A stretch of DNA of 64,000 bases, taken from contig NZ_JACLAF010000001.1 of the NCBI RefSeq assembly GCF_015355625.1, positions 248,001 to 312,000 of the forward strand. The letters are read 5' to 3'. The position numbers were made by a program, and so were the translations under genes. The DNA comes from Tamlana sp. I1 (GTDB taxonomy: Bacteria; Bacteroidota; Bacteroidia; Flavobacteriales; Flavobacteriaceae). This document shows, one piece after another, positions 6,863-17,500 of this stretch (position 1 is its first letter; each line of letters begins with the position of its first letter). Below the pieces are notes generated by a model. It searched no databases and was not told where the DNA came from. It saw only the letters and a program-made list of their open reading frames with translations.

Positions 6863-9679
6863 TTATTTTAAAGGTTGACCATTTTCGTCTAACGAACCAG
6901 ATTTTATAATGATTAGTTTATCTAGATCAATATATTTTTTGATACTTGTATTAACGGCTTCTAAGGTTACCGCATCAATATCTTTAGGGTATTGGTCGAT
7001 ATAGCTAGGGTCTTGACCGCGTTCTAAAATATCTAATAAAGCACTCGATAAGCCGGTGGTTGTCGCTAAACTTACTTTATAACTCCCTTTTAGATTTGAT
7101 TTATAAGAGGCTAATTCTTCAGCAGTAACGCCATCATTAACCCATTTGTTTATTTGAACCATAGTCGCATCCAATCCTTTTTGAAATAAGCTTGGGTTAA
7201 AAGAAGCATTTACCAACCAAAAACCACCTGTATTAACTTCACCTGAGTGTTGTGCGCGAATGCTATAGGTTAATCCGTCGTTGTCTCTTACGGTTTGCAT
7301 TAATCTTCCAGAAAATCCGCCGCCTAAAATATTTGTCCCCATATAGAATGGTAAGTAGTCTTTATCCATTCTCTCAATGCCTGTATATTCACCAATAAAC
7401 AATTCTGCACTTGGTTTTTCGGCAATGGTAATTACTTTTGTTAAGGCCTCAGATTTTGTTGGGTTTTTAAATTCTGCTTTGGTTTTAATACCGCCTTTCC
7501 AACCTTTAAAGGCTTTGTTTATCGCATGGTATAAGGTTTTGTTATCCACATCTCCAACAGCAACAAGGTGCATTCCTGCAGGACCAAAATAGGTTTTATG
7601 AAATGCTTTTACATCTGCTAAAGTAGCAGACTCTAAGGTTTTAATTACATCTTCAGTGCTTGATGTATAATTAGGATGCCCTTTAGGATATATGGCTTGA
7701 GAAAGTGCAGTTCTTCCTTGTGCAGCAGGACTTTCTAAGCTCTTTTTTATGTTTCCTAACATGCGTTCTTTTAACAAATCGAATTCCTTTTGGTCAAATA
7801 AAGGTTCTCTTAATTCTTCAGCAAGTAAGTTGATAACTTCAGTTAAGTCTTTTTTCAAACATTTAAAATTGATGTCAATAGTGTAAGTTCCAGCTCCTAC
7901 AAATAGTCTTACCCCTAGTTTATCTAGTTTATTTGAAAATTGAAACTTATCATTTTTTAAAGTACCATTGCTTAACATTTGAGTAGTTAACCCAGGTATG
8001 CGTTCATTGCCGTTTGTGTTTAAATAGTTTCCAATAGGAAAGCTAGCATTTACTGTAAGGAAATCGTTTGCTCCAGTTTTAGCGGTTAAAACATCGATTC
8101 CAGCAACAGTTTTTCTTGTAAAACGGTCGTTGTTTGCAGTTGGCTGAATGCTCTCGTAAGCCGAAGTAATTTCAGTAAATTGTTTTTGTGAAACGTTTTC
8201 AGAATGATCATCGAAGCAGGAAGCATCATGATCGTGTTTTGGGTTTCTGAAGTAATTTTTGCTATCCGTATTTTGCATAAATTCTGAAGCTTCTTCAGTA
8301 GTTTCCTCGTTACTACCAGATGTTTTTGGAATAAAAAATCCAGTGGTACTTTGGTCTTCAACTAAATAGGTGTTGGCAACGCGTTTTACATCATCAGCAT
8401 TTACTTTTTTAAGTCGTTCCACGCTGTTAACATAATCGGTCCAGTCGCCACCAGCAATGGCTTCTGTTAATTGCCCTGCAATGCTACCAGAACCATCACG
8501 AGATAAAATAGTTTGTGCTGAAATTTTAGCCACAATACGGTCTACATCTTCTTGCAGAACCCCTTCATCTTTCACTTTTTCAATCATGCTTAACATTTTA
8601 GCATTCATGTCTTCAAGATTTTTATCTGCAGCCAAACCAAGGCTCACACTAAAAAGACCAACATCTGCAAAATTGGATGCCCCTGCATAACCATAAAGAG
8701 CTAAACCAGTATCAACAAAAGTTTTGTTGATGGTAGATGAGGTTCCAGAGCCAATAATTTCGCCTAAAATATGTAATGCAGGTAAATCGTCATGCATACG
8801 ACCAGGAATCTTGTAAGCAATAGAAATTAAGCCTTGCTGACCTGGTTTTTTGATAGTGATACGTCGTGGTCCTAATTGCTCAGGCTCTTCGGTATAAATT
8901 TCAGGAATGCTATTTGGTGCTTTGGATATTTTACTGAAATATTTATCAATTAGTGAGAATAATTGGTCTTTTTGAAAATCGCCAATAATCGTTAATGTGG
9001 CGTTATCTGGCCAATAGTAAGTGTTGTAAAAATCTTTTAAGGTTTCTATAGGCATGTTTTCAATATCCGAACGCCAACCAATAGTGTTATGGTGATATGG
9101 GTGCGCCATATAAGCTGTTGCCCAAATTTCTTTATCTAATAAGCGGTTTGGACTGTTTTCACCACGTTCAAATTCATTTCTAACCACAGTCATTTCAGAA
9201 TCTTTATCTTCTTTTAGCAATAACGAATTACGCATACGGTCGGATTCTATATGAAGTGCCAATTCCAATTGATCGCTTGGAATGGTTTCATAGTAGTTGG
9301 TTCTATCTTTCCAAGTGGTAGCATTCATTTTTGCGCCAATACCTAGTAACACTTTAGATATTGAGTTGCCGTTACGTTTGTTAAAAGTAGGAGTGCCTTT
9401 AAAATTTAAATGTTCTAAAAGGTGTGTTGAACCTGTGTTTCCTGTTACTTCGTGTTTTGACCCTACGCGATATACTATTTGTACGGTAACAACGGGAGCC
9501 GAATTATCCTGTACCAACAAGATATTCATGTTGTTTGGTTTATACAGGTATTCTTCAATGCCTTGAAGTTCTTTTACTTTTGAAAAGTTTGCGTTGTTTT
9601 TTTGAGCATAGCCAAATAAGGATACTGCCATAAACAGTACAATTGCCGAAATAATTTTGAACTTTGGTTGTTGTATCAT
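6863..9679 (-). CDS. Exported M16 (insulinase/pitrilysin) family metallopeptidase
   Basis: This 938-residue protein begins with a signal peptide (hydrophobic IISAIVLFMAVSLFGYAQ, cleavage near residue 25). It contains the duplicated M16 architecture, two N-domain/C-domain pairs. The inverted zinc motif HLLEH is at residues 86-90 in the first half, and the third zinc ligand region VVRNEFERGENS follows about 75 residues later. The second half (from about residue 510) keeps the fold but has no HxxEH, as is normal for the inactive half. It probably degrades peptides in the periplasm or at the outer membrane. About residues 455-495 form an acidic, low-complexity linker rich in E, H and D. It is a single-gene unit, with a terminator hairpin at 6763-6800. 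Confidence 0.93.
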   Translation of the reverse strand: MIQQPKFKIISAIVLFMAVSLFGYAQKNNANFSKVKELQGIEEYLYKPNNMNILLVQDNSAPVVTVQIVYRVGSKHEVTGNTGSTHLLEHLNFKGTPTFNKRNGNSISKVLLGIGAKMNATTWKDRTNYYETIPSDQLELALHIESDRMRNSLLLKEDKDSEMTVVRNEFERGENSPNRLLDKEIWATAYMAHPYHHNTIGWRSDIENMPIETLKDFYNTYYWPDNATLTIIGDFQKDQLFSLIDKYFSKISKAPNSIPEIYTEEPEQLGPRRITIKKPGQQGLISIAYKIPGRMHDDLPALHILGEIIGSGTSSTINKTFVDTGLALYGYAGASNFADVGLFSVSLGLAADKNLEDMNAKMLSMIEKVKDEGVLQEDVDRIVAKISAQTILSRDGSGSIAGQLTEAIAGGDWTDYVNSVERLKKVNADDVKRVANTYLVEDQSTTGFFIPKTSGSNEETTEEASEFMQNTDSKNYFRNPKHDHDASCFDDHSENVSQKQFTEITSAYESIQPTANNDRFTRKTVAGIDVLTAKTGANDFLTVNASFPIGNYLNTNGNERIPGLTTQMLSNGTLKNDKFQFSNKLDKLGVRLFVGAGTYTIDINFKCLKKDLTEVINLLAEELREPLFDQKEFDLLKERMLGNIKKSLESPAAQGRTALSQAIYPKGHPNYTSSTEDVIKTLESATLADVKAFHKTYFGPAGMHLVAVGDVDNKTLYHAINKAFKGWKGGIKTKAEFKNPTKSEALTKVITIAEKPSAELFIGEYTGIERMDKDYLPFYMGTNILGGGFSGRLMQTVRDNDGLTYSIRAQHSGEVNTGGFWLVNASFNPSLFQKGLDATMVQINKWVNDGVTAEELASYKSNLKGSYKVSLATTTGLSSALLDILERGQDPSYIDQYPKDIDAVTLEAVNTSIKKYIDLDKLIIIKSGSLDENGQPLK

Positions 9680-10003
9680 GGTGAGTTGTTTTATTATATA
9701 GAGGCATTAAATTGATTCTTCCCCTATTAAAGAAATGTTAAATTAATTTTTTAAGAACTATTTGTATGGTTTCTAATATCAAACAAAAAGGAATTAGAAA
9801 GGGTAAAAATAACTGTTGATATTTAGTTTTTATAGCGTTTAGGTTTTGTTGTGTCAATTCTGTGTTGAAATTACGGTTGTTTCAGTTTCGAATTATGGTT
9901 GATTTTTACTTGTGTACTTTTAATGCGGTAGTAAAGTTTTAGAACTATAATTTTTATGGTTTATAAACTGGAATCCTTAAATTGTTCCGCATATAAATTT
10001 TTT

Positions 10004-10885
10004 ATGAAAGTTAAATTTAAAATATTCAAAGAAGTTGCTTTAAACCTGAGTTTTACTAAATCTGCCGAAATTTTAAATCTGTCGCAGCCTGCGGTGTCTA
10101 AAACCATTCGCAGCCTTGAAGACACTTATAAAAAGACTTTTTTTATTCGCTTAGGGAACAATATAGAACTCACGCCCGATGGACTTGAGTTTTTAGAATA
10201 TGTTGAAAAAATCCTTGCCCTTTATGCCGATTTAGACAATCATTTTTTAACTCTAGATCAAGACGAGCAAAAGCATATAAAATTTGGGGCGAGTACGACT
10301 TTAGCCGATTTTATTTTACCGCAAATTTTAGCCAAATCAGAAAAAAACACGCCAAATACCAGCATTCAGTTAATTAGTGGGAACACCGAGCATATCGAAC
10401 ATTTAATAACAGGATTACAATTAGATTTTGGAATTATTGAAGGCAGCAGCCACAACAAACAATTGCAATACCAAAAATTTATAAAAGATGAAATTGTTTT
10501 GGTAACCAGCGCGAATAACCCCAAGTTTAAAACGGGCATGTTGCAATTAAGTGATATTGAACATTTACCAATGGTAGAGCGTGAACTTGGCTCTGGAACT
10601 CGCGAAATTATTTATAAAAAACTTAACGAATACGGTATAAAGCATTTAAATTCTAACGTAACGTTGCACAGTACCATTGCGATTAAAAATTATTTATACC
10701 ATTCCAAAAGTTATGCTTTACTATCTATTCACTCTGTAAGCGACGATTTAATAAACAACAAACTTAAAATTATCGATATTCAGAATTTTAATCTTGAACG
10801 TTGGTTTTATTTTGTTTCCCGCCAAGGGTTTCAGTCGAAAACTAAAGATTTTTTCGAGAAATTAATCAAACTTAATCATAACTAA
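10004..10885 (+). CDS. LysR-family transcriptional regulator
   Basis: The 293-residue protein has the LysR winged helix at its very N-terminus: FKIFKEVALNLSFTKSAEILNLSQPAVSKTIRSLED at residues about 4-40. A CysB/LysR effector-binding domain follows from about residue 85. I choose the ATG at 10004 because LysR proteins begin directly with this helix. The 16 codons upstream, from 9956, add nothing conserved. The next gene downstream is an HPP-family membrane protein with its own promoter-like sequence. A regulator-target relation between them is plausible but not shown. The effector is unknown. Confidence 0.9.
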   Translation: MKVKFKIFKEVALNLSFTKSAEILNLSQPAVSKTIRSLEDTYKKTFFIRLGNNIELTPDGLEFLEYVEKILALYADLDNHFLTLDQDEQKHIKFGASTTLADFILPQILAKSEKNTPNTSIQLISGNTEHIEHLITGLQLDFGIIEGSSHNKQLQYQKFIKDEIVLVTSANNPKFKTGMLQLSDIEHLPMVERELGSGTREIIYKKLNEYGIKHLNSNVTLHSTIAIKNYLYHSKSYALLSIHSVSDDLINNKLKIIDIQNFNLERWFYFVSRQGFQSKTKDFFEKLIKLNHN

Positions 10886-10915
10886 AAGTTATTACATATA
10901 ACTTTTTTTATTTCA

Positions 10916-10943
10916 TTTGTATTATAATGAAGGCTTACCTTTG
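10916..10943 (+). promoter_or_regulatory. Bacteroidota-type promoter for the HPP gene
   Basis: TTTG at 10916-10919 and TACCTTTG at 10936-10943 match the -33 (TTTG) and -7 (TAnnTTTG) boxes at the expected spacing of about 19-20 bp. Transcription would begin near 10950. This excludes the upstream ATG at 10927 as the translation start and supports the ATG at 10975. Confidence 0.6.
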
Positions 10944-10974
10944 TTTTAAAATTCACAAACAGTTCTCTGTAATT

Positions 10975-11544
10975 ATGGAACGTAAAATGAAACGTCGTAA
11001 AACATATCGCAAAGCAAAAATTATGGTTTTAAAGCAAACCGTAATCGACCCTATCGATCATTTATGGTCTTTTATTGGTGCCTTTTTTGGAATTGCTTTA
11101 ATAGGAAGTTTACAAAGTATAACCTTATCCTCTTTGGATAACATCTTCTTAATTGGTTCGTTTGGTGCTTCGGCAGTTCTAATTTATGGCGAGACTAGTA
11201 GTCCGTTATCACAACCAAGAAATTTGGTTGGCGGCCATCTGTTAAGTGCTTTTATAGGTGTACTTATTGCGAAGTTAATTCCAAATCCCGAGTTAAGTTG
11301 GTTGGCTTGCGCTTTAGCCGTTTCATTAGCTATTGTGGTTATGCAAATAACAAAAACCATGCATCCGCCAGGAGGCGCAACAGCGTTAATAGCCGTAATA
11401 GGAAGTGCTCAAATTAAAGATTTAGGATTTTTATACGTTATTAACCCAGTAGGGATTGGTGTTTTAATTTTACTAATAACGGCCTACATTACCAATAAAT
11501 TTGCTCGCCATAGGCAATACCCTGTTAAGCAAAATAGAAAATAA
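10975..11544 (+). CDS. HPP-family integral membrane protein
   Basis: The 189-residue protein has about four or five transmembrane helices and the family's name-giving motif in TMHPPGGATALIAVIGS. It also has GSFGASAVLIYG and SPLSQPRNLVGGHLLSAFIG, which are conserved in HPP proteins. Some HPP members in cyanobacteria and plant plastids act as nitrite transporters, so an anion transport role is possible but not established here. The start at 10975 is chosen because a promoter-like TACCTTTG box lies between it and the upstream ATG at 10927. The LysR gene directly upstream may control it. The gene is followed by a large imperfect inverted repeat ending in a T run. Confidence 0.85.
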   Translation: MERKMKRRKTYRKAKIMVLKQTVIDPIDHLWSFIGAFFGIALIGSLQSITLSSLDNIFLIGSFGASAVLIYGETSSPLSQPRNLVGGHLLSAFIGVLIAKLIPNPELSWLACALAVSLAIVVMQITKTMHPPGGATALIAVIGSAQIKDLGFLYVINPVGIGVLILLITAYITNKFARHRQYPVKQNRK

Positions 11545-11577
11545 AGCGCATAGAATTTTATTAAGCGCATACTATAG

Positions 11578-11705
11578 AGGTTATCTAAAAAGTATAATTG
11601 ATATCATATTGAGTTTGTCGAAATATTTCTAACTGATTGCTAATCACTATCAGTTTTGACAAGCTCAACCTGACAAATCAAATTTACTTACTTTTTAGAT
11701 GGCCT
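11578..11705. repeat. 128-bp imperfect inverted-repeat element, possibly also a terminator
   Basis: The outer arms are 11578-11594 (AGGTTATCTAAAAAGTA) and 11689-11705, which is its reverse complement apart from two mismatches. Inner arms at 11609-11623 (TTGAGTTTGTCGAAA) and 11654-11668 also pair with two mismatches, and CTGAT/ATCAG lies near the centre. Single-stranded, the whole would fold into one long broken hairpin. The T run at 11706 onward suits a terminator for the HPP gene. The size and terminal inverted arms also suit a miniature mobile or extragenic palindromic element. Confidence 0.6.
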
Positions 11706-11775
11706 TTTTTTTATTTCTATTCAGAATTAAACCAATTGCTTATATTTCAGTCTAAAGTTTTAAATCTCCAAAGCT

Positions 11776-13167
11776 ATGAAAACCAGACATCTTCAACATT
11801 TGTATTTTAGAGCCGGATTTGGTTTAGATTATAAGGCCATTCAGCAATTAAAAAAACAGTCTAAAAAAGAAATTGTTGCCAAGTTATTCGAAGCCTCTAA
11901 AAAAGTAGAACCGCTTAGTCTGGATCTTTCGGAGTTTGAATCGTATTTTAATTCAGATTACAAAAAGCCTTCAACAGTTGAAGAAAAAGCGGAACAACGA
12001 AAACTTCAAAAATTAGGTCGTGAAAAAACGATAGAATTCAATGCTGCATGGATTAATCGATTAACAACTTCAGAAGCTGTTTTAGCCGAAAAAATGACCT
12101 TGTTCTGGGCCAATGTTTTTGTTTGTCGCGATAATTCGGTGTATCACATGCAGCAGTATAACAATATGCTTAGGCGTTTTGCATTGGGTAATTTTGGCGA
12201 TTTTGTGAAAGTAATGGCGCGTCAAGCTTCCATGAGTAAATACCTAAACAATAGGCAAAATGTAAAGGCGAGCCCAAACGAGAATTTTGCCAGAGAACTC
12301 ATGGAATTATTCACTTTAGGGGTAGGAAATTATACTGAAGCCGATATTAAAGCATCGGCGCGTGCCTTTACAGGGTGGTCTTTTAAGCGCGATGGGTCTT
12401 TCTTTTTAAGAAAAAGGCATCATGATTTTGGTGAAAAAACTTTTTTTGGACAAACTGGTAATTTTGATGGTGATGCTATTATTGATATCATTTTACAACA
12501 AAAACAATGTGCACGATTTATTTGTGATAAAATTTACAGATATTTTGTAAATCCAGAGCCAGATACCATTCATATTGAAGCTTTAACCAATCAGTTTTAT
12601 AAAAATTACAATATTAAAGATTTAATGCTTTATCTATTTAATTCCGATTGGTTTTACGATGAAAAAAATATTGGCTCCAAAATAAAATCACCCATGGAAC
12701 TATTGGTAGGCATACAAAAAACCGTACCTATTACGTTTCAAAAAAAGAAGCAACTTCTATACATTCAACGGGTTATGGGACAAGTGCTTCTATATCCGCC
12801 CAATGTGGCTGGATGGAAAGGCGACAGAAACTGGATAGACAGTAACACACTTATGTTGCGACTAAAACTGCCAGCTATTTTGCTAAATAATGCCGTAATT
12901 AATATAGACGAAAAAGGCGAATTAGAAGATGATTTTGAAGCCTATTACGCTTCAAAAAACAATAAACAGCGGTTTATAAAAACAACTAAACATTGGGAAG
13001 TTTTTGAAAAAGAATACCATGATGTATCCCAAAAGGATATAAGGCAAACGCTTATTATTGCTAAAATAGATCCAGATACCGAAGCGCTTTTATCGCGTTT
13101 AAAGTTTGAAGATCAACGTAATTATTGTATTCAATTAATGTCTATTCCAGAATACCAACTGTGCTAA
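11776..13167 (+). CDS. DUF1800-domain protein
   Basis: The 463-residue protein belongs to the DUF1800 family, of unknown biochemical function. Characteristic stretches are RHLQHLYFRAGFGLDYKAI at the N-terminus, EKMTLFWANVFVCRD, and NENFARELMELFTLGVGNYT followed by ARAFTGWSF. YPPNVAGWKGDRNWIDSNTL lies near the C-terminus. These are the family's most conserved segments. No clear signal peptide is seen. DUF1800 genes nearly always sit next to a DUF1501 gene, as here with a 10-bp gap, so the two products probably act together. Confidence 0.92.
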   Translation: MKTRHLQHLYFRAGFGLDYKAIQQLKKQSKKEIVAKLFEASKKVEPLSLDLSEFESYFNSDYKKPSTVEEKAEQRKLQKLGREKTIEFNAAWINRLTTSEAVLAEKMTLFWANVFVCRDNSVYHMQQYNNMLRRFALGNFGDFVKVMARQASMSKYLNNRQNVKASPNENFARELMELFTLGVGNYTEADIKASARAFTGWSFKRDGSFFLRKRHHDFGEKTFFGQTGNFDGDAIIDIILQQKQCARFICDKIYRYFVNPEPDTIHIEALTNQFYKNYNIKDLMLYLFNSDWFYDEKNIGSKIKSPMELLVGIQKTVPITFQKKKQLLYIQRVMGQVLLYPPNVAGWKGDRNWIDSNTLMLRLKLPAILLNNAVINIDEKGELEDDFEAYYASKNNKQRFIKTTKHWEVFEKEYHDVSQKDIRQTLIIAKIDPDTEALLSRLKFEDQRNYCIQLMSIPEYQLC

Positions 13168-13177
13168 AATGTAAATT

Positions 13178-14368
13178 ATGAAAAGACGCGATTTTATTAA
13201 ACAGAGTACTTTAGCGAGTAGTTTATTTTTTGTGCCTAATTTTATTAGCGCCTTTCAAAAGGTAAATAAAGCTACTTTAGGTCATAAAAAATTAGTGGTT
13301 ATTCAGTTGGCTGGCGGTAACGATGGACTAAACACCATTATACCTTATACCAATGATATTTACTACCAAAACAGACCAGAAATTAGCCTTTCTAAACCCG
13401 ATCTTATCAAGGTGACTGATAATCTTGGGTTTCATAAAAATTTAGGTCCTTTAAAAAATTTGTTTGATAAAGGTTATTTGTCGGTTATTAATAACGTGGG
13501 GTATCCAAATCCTAATCGTTCTCATTTTAGATCGACAGATATTTGGCAAACAGCAAGTGCTTCAGATGAATTTTTAACTTCCGGATGGCTAGGTAGGTAT
13601 GTAGAAGAATATATTAAAAAACCTTACGGTGGCATTGAAATAGACGATAGCTTGTCTTTAATATTAAAAGGAAAAAACTTAAACGGTATTGCTACAAAAG
13701 ATCCTGCTATTTTAAATAGAAATATGCAAACACCGTATTTTAAAAAGGTGTTAGACACCCAAAGTGATGCGCATTTAAGTGAGCATAATTTGGGCTATTT
13801 ATACCAAACTATGATTGAAGCTCAATCGTCGTCAAAATATATTTACGAAACCTCGAAAACGTTTAAAAGCAAGCAAGAATATCCTAACGATCCGTTTTCA
13901 AAACAGCTAAAAACAACAGCAGAATTTATTAACTCTCATTTAAGTACTAGCGTGTATTATGTGGCCATGGGCGGTTTCGATACGCATGCAGGACAGGCAA
14001 ACAAGCAAGGAAAATTGTTAGATGTGTATGCAAATGCCATGGATGCTTTTGTAAAAGATTTAGAAGCCAACGATACCTTTAAAGATACTTTAATTCTAAC
14101 TTTTTCTGAATTTGGCCGTCGATTAAAACAAAATGCAGCGCAAGGTACAGACCACGGTGCTGCAAATAATGTATTTCTAATTGGGAAAAATTTAAAAACG
14201 CCTGGTTTTTACAATGAAGTACCAGATTTAATGAATTTAGATAGCAATGGCGACTTAAAATATACGGTAGATTTTAGGTCTATTTACGCGACCATTTTAG
14301 ATAAATGGCTGGCAGTAAACGATGAAACTATTTTAAACAAATCCTTCAGTAAAATGCATTTGGTTTAG
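13178..14368 (+). CDS. DUF1501-domain exported protein (sulfatase/phosphatase-like fold)
   Basis: The 396-residue protein starts with a twin-arginine-type signal, MKRRDFIKQSTLASSLFFVP, implying export in folded form through Tat. The mature part is a DUF1501 domain: VVIQLAGGNDGLNTIIPY near the start, MGGFDTHAGQ, and LTFSEFGRRLKQN followed by GTDHGAAN near the C-terminus. These D/H/N-rich motifs resemble the metal sites of alkaline-phosphatase-superfamily enzymes, but activity is unproven. It forms a two-gene operon with the DUF1800 gene upstream and is closed by the bidirectional terminator at 14464-14497. Confidence 0.92.
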   Translation: MKRRDFIKQSTLASSLFFVPNFISAFQKVNKATLGHKKLVVIQLAGGNDGLNTIIPYTNDIYYQNRPEISLSKPDLIKVTDNLGFHKNLGPLKNLFDKGYLSVINNVGYPNPNRSHFRSTDIWQTASASDEFLTSGWLGRYVEEYIKKPYGGIEIDDSLSLILKGKNLNGIATKDPAILNRNMQTPYFKKVLDTQSDAHLSEHNLGYLYQTMIEAQSSSKYIYETSKTFKSKQEYPNDPFSKQLKTTAEFINSHLSTSVYYVAMGGFDTHAGQANKQGKLLDVYANAMDAFVKDLEANDTFKDTLILTFSEFGRRLKQNAAQGTDHGAANNVFLIGKNLKTPGFYNEVPDLMNLDSNGDLKYTVDFRSIYATILDKWLAVNDETILNKSFSKMHLV

Positions 14369-14463
14369 TTTCAGCCTTCCATTTTTTTTAATTCATATTA
14401 ACCAAATTCACTCTCAATAAACTAAGATTCTTTTTTCTGTTGTTTAAAGAGTAGATTTATAAA

Positions 14464-14497
14464 AAAAGGCAGTCTTAATTTCTTAAGACTGCCTTTT
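14464..14497. terminator. Bidirectional terminator between convergent genes
   Basis: AAAAGGCAGTCTTAA and TTAAGACTGCCTTTT form a perfect 15-bp stem with a 4-nt loop, flanked by A and T runs. It serves both the DUF1501 gene (+) and the giant secreted protein gene (-). Confidence 0.9.
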
Positions 14498-14522
14498 AAA
14501 TTAAAAATATGTTACTCTTTTA

Positions 14523-17500
14523 TTATTTTTTAATGATTTTATAAATCTTAACTTCAGTGTCTGTTTGAATTTTCAGAATGTAAACACCTTGATCCCAATG
14601 TGCTGTATTAACATCTAAAATAGAATTTTGTTTAGTATTAGAAATGATATTTTGAATCATTTGTCCTTTAGAATTAAAGATACTAACAGAATTTAAGGTG
14701 GTATTTTGGGCGTTAATTCTTAATGATGTTGTAACAGGGTTAGGGTATAGGCTTAAACCTGTTGACTTATTAATGGATTTGATATCTAAAGTTGTATCAT
14801 CGGATTCGTCTTCAGAAAATTCTTCACCTCTAACTCTAATATCATCAATTTTATACTTCGAGCTCCCTTCAGCTGTAAATCGAATTCCAAAATTTGAAGT
14901 TTCTTCTATCATGACATCTGGTTTAATAAGGTACCAAAGCAATGCTGTGTCTGTCCCTTTTGGTAAAATAACATCTATTCTATTCCAATTTACGCCATCT
15001 GTAGTGATTTCTAATTTAAGATCTGAACCATCTTGATTGTTTCCGTTTTTCCTAACTGAAAACTGAAATGATGTTCCTGTATACCCTATTGTATTGATAC
15101 CATTTATTTCAAAAGTTTGATCTACTTCAGTAAGGAAAATGTGATGTCCGTTTGAAGCCCCTTCATAGGTGCCGTCATTCGATTTATCATCAAATCCTGT
15201 ATTCCCAGAATAATATGAAGTCGGGTTGTTATAGCATTCATAAGAATCTACAGTAGCATCATTGGAAGGTGAGCATCCTGTTTCGTCGAAAGTTTCACTA
15301 AAAACCGAGGATAATATAGGTTGTATAGGTGTTGTAAAATTATCACCATTTACCCAACTCGAAGTACCGGTAATGCAATTCTGGCGTACTCTCCATTCGT
15401 AAGTTGTTTCGGGAATTAAGTTGTCGAATTGATGATTAAGTTGATTTTGAATTTCGGCTGATTCCCAAACACCACTTCCTGTTTCTTTAATTTCAAGTTG
15501 AAACGTGTTTATGCCATCTAATTCAAAATCCCAAGATAAAATTACTGCAGAATACGTGATACTATCTACATTAAGCGCTGTTGGCGCATTACATACTTCG
15601 TCTTGACCAAAGTCGATTAAAAGATTGTCAATGGCGTGAAACGTACCTCCTCTGTCGTTAGAAATTTCAACAAGAACCTGAATAGAGTTGCCTTCTAAAC
15701 CATTGGTAGACAATTCAACAAACATGTCGTCTTCAGGGCTATCGCCAACTAATTGATCTACGAGTTGTGGTTCACCGCCATCTAAAATGACATATAATTT
15801 AATGAAATTAGACTCTTCTTCTCTAAAATTGTCTCCTTTCTCCTTAGCGTCTAAGCGTACGCGTACTTTTGAAATTTGAGAAATGTCTATGACTTCGGTT
15901 TTAAAAATAGCAACGCCGTCTATATCTCTAGCTTCTAAAATACCATCGTCGGTTACTTTAACATAATCGTTTTCATCGGCTAAATCGGTGTTTCCAAAAT
16001 CAATTGACCAGGCTGTGTACCCTAAGTCTTCAGTTGAATTTGGCACTAAATCAAAGGTTTCTAGCCAAGGTACATCAGGTCCATTTAGAGCGGCTGTACC
16101 CCAAGAAAAAGGATTGTTGTCAGTTAAGTTTACATCAGAAAACCATTGGTTTGCTTGATCGACATCACTTCCTTGTTGGTTATCTGCTATTTGAATTTCA
16201 AAGCCAAGTTCTGTTAAGTTAACCGGTATAGTACCTAAGTCATCCCAAGGAATGGCTATTTCATATACATAACCAGCTGCTATGGTTTTAGCTGCAGATT
16301 CGGTGTTGTTAAGCATACCTTGTAGGTTTATAACCGTATTGTCGCTTGTAATTACAAATTGATAATCGCTGTCGCCTATAATGCTTTTTTTATCATTATT
16401 GATATCTAAAGCCAATTGAATATGATCAGCCATCACATCCGAACCTTTGTTAATAGTCGCATCTTGAACTCTTACAAGTATATATAGTTTGTCTCTTGTA
16501 TAGGCTAGTTTAAATTTATCTCTAGTATCTGTAGTTGTTCCAAAAAGGTTAGCATCTATGTTTTGCCATGTAATAGCATCCCATTGATCATCTTGAATTC
16601 CATCTATTCCTATTGGTGTATCCACAAAGTTTATTGGAATTGGCGTTCCTGTTTGTGTTACTAAAATTTCAATCTGTTTTGAGCCTGCATTTAACTTTAC
16701 AGTAGCTATCCGATTTTGTGGTGATGTATTAGCTTCTGTTGTTGTAAATGTAATGGTTGCGTCTCCAGTTCCTGAAACTGTGTTACTAGATAACCAGCTA
16801 GGCAGGTTTGTTAAATTCCAGCTTGTTGTACTTTCAATAGTTAATGTGTTTTCACTATTGATTATTGAAGTAAACCTTAAGGCACTTTTGTCAACTTTTA
16901 CCGCCGTTTCCATGACACCTGTGTCAATTAAACGTTTGTAAACTCCTGTTCCAAATGTAGGAATGTAATAATTTACATCACCATTAATTTCTTTAATTAT
17001 TTTAGAATCGGAGCCGGCATCTCTAGAATAGATAAGATCATGACCTTGATCGTCTGTTGAAAAATCAACCCAATCAACTTGTGTTAAAGATGAAATGGTG
17101 CCTTTAAAAACCCCAAGTCCTTTTTTATGTTTTGAGTTTTCTGTACCTACAAAAATTTGATCTTTATAACCAGCCATTAAGCCAAAAGCAATCGTTTCAT
17201 TGGGTTCTACCCAAACTTGCGGACGAATATTTAGTGTTTCTTCAATGGTTAATCCAGTTCCTATAAATCGAGATTCTGAATTCCAGCCAGCTTGATCTGG
17301 GTCTTGAAGTAGAAACACTTCTGTATTGCTAGAATTTGTTAGGGCAACAGCTACACGTGTGGTTCCATTATCATCCCAAACATACATGTCTTGAATCGTT
17401 GTATCATACATTTCCCAGCTCCATGTGTTTGGTGCTGTACGGGTTCCTTTGTATATATCTTTCCCTGAAGCCCAAATAACATTTGAATTGTTTGGATCGA

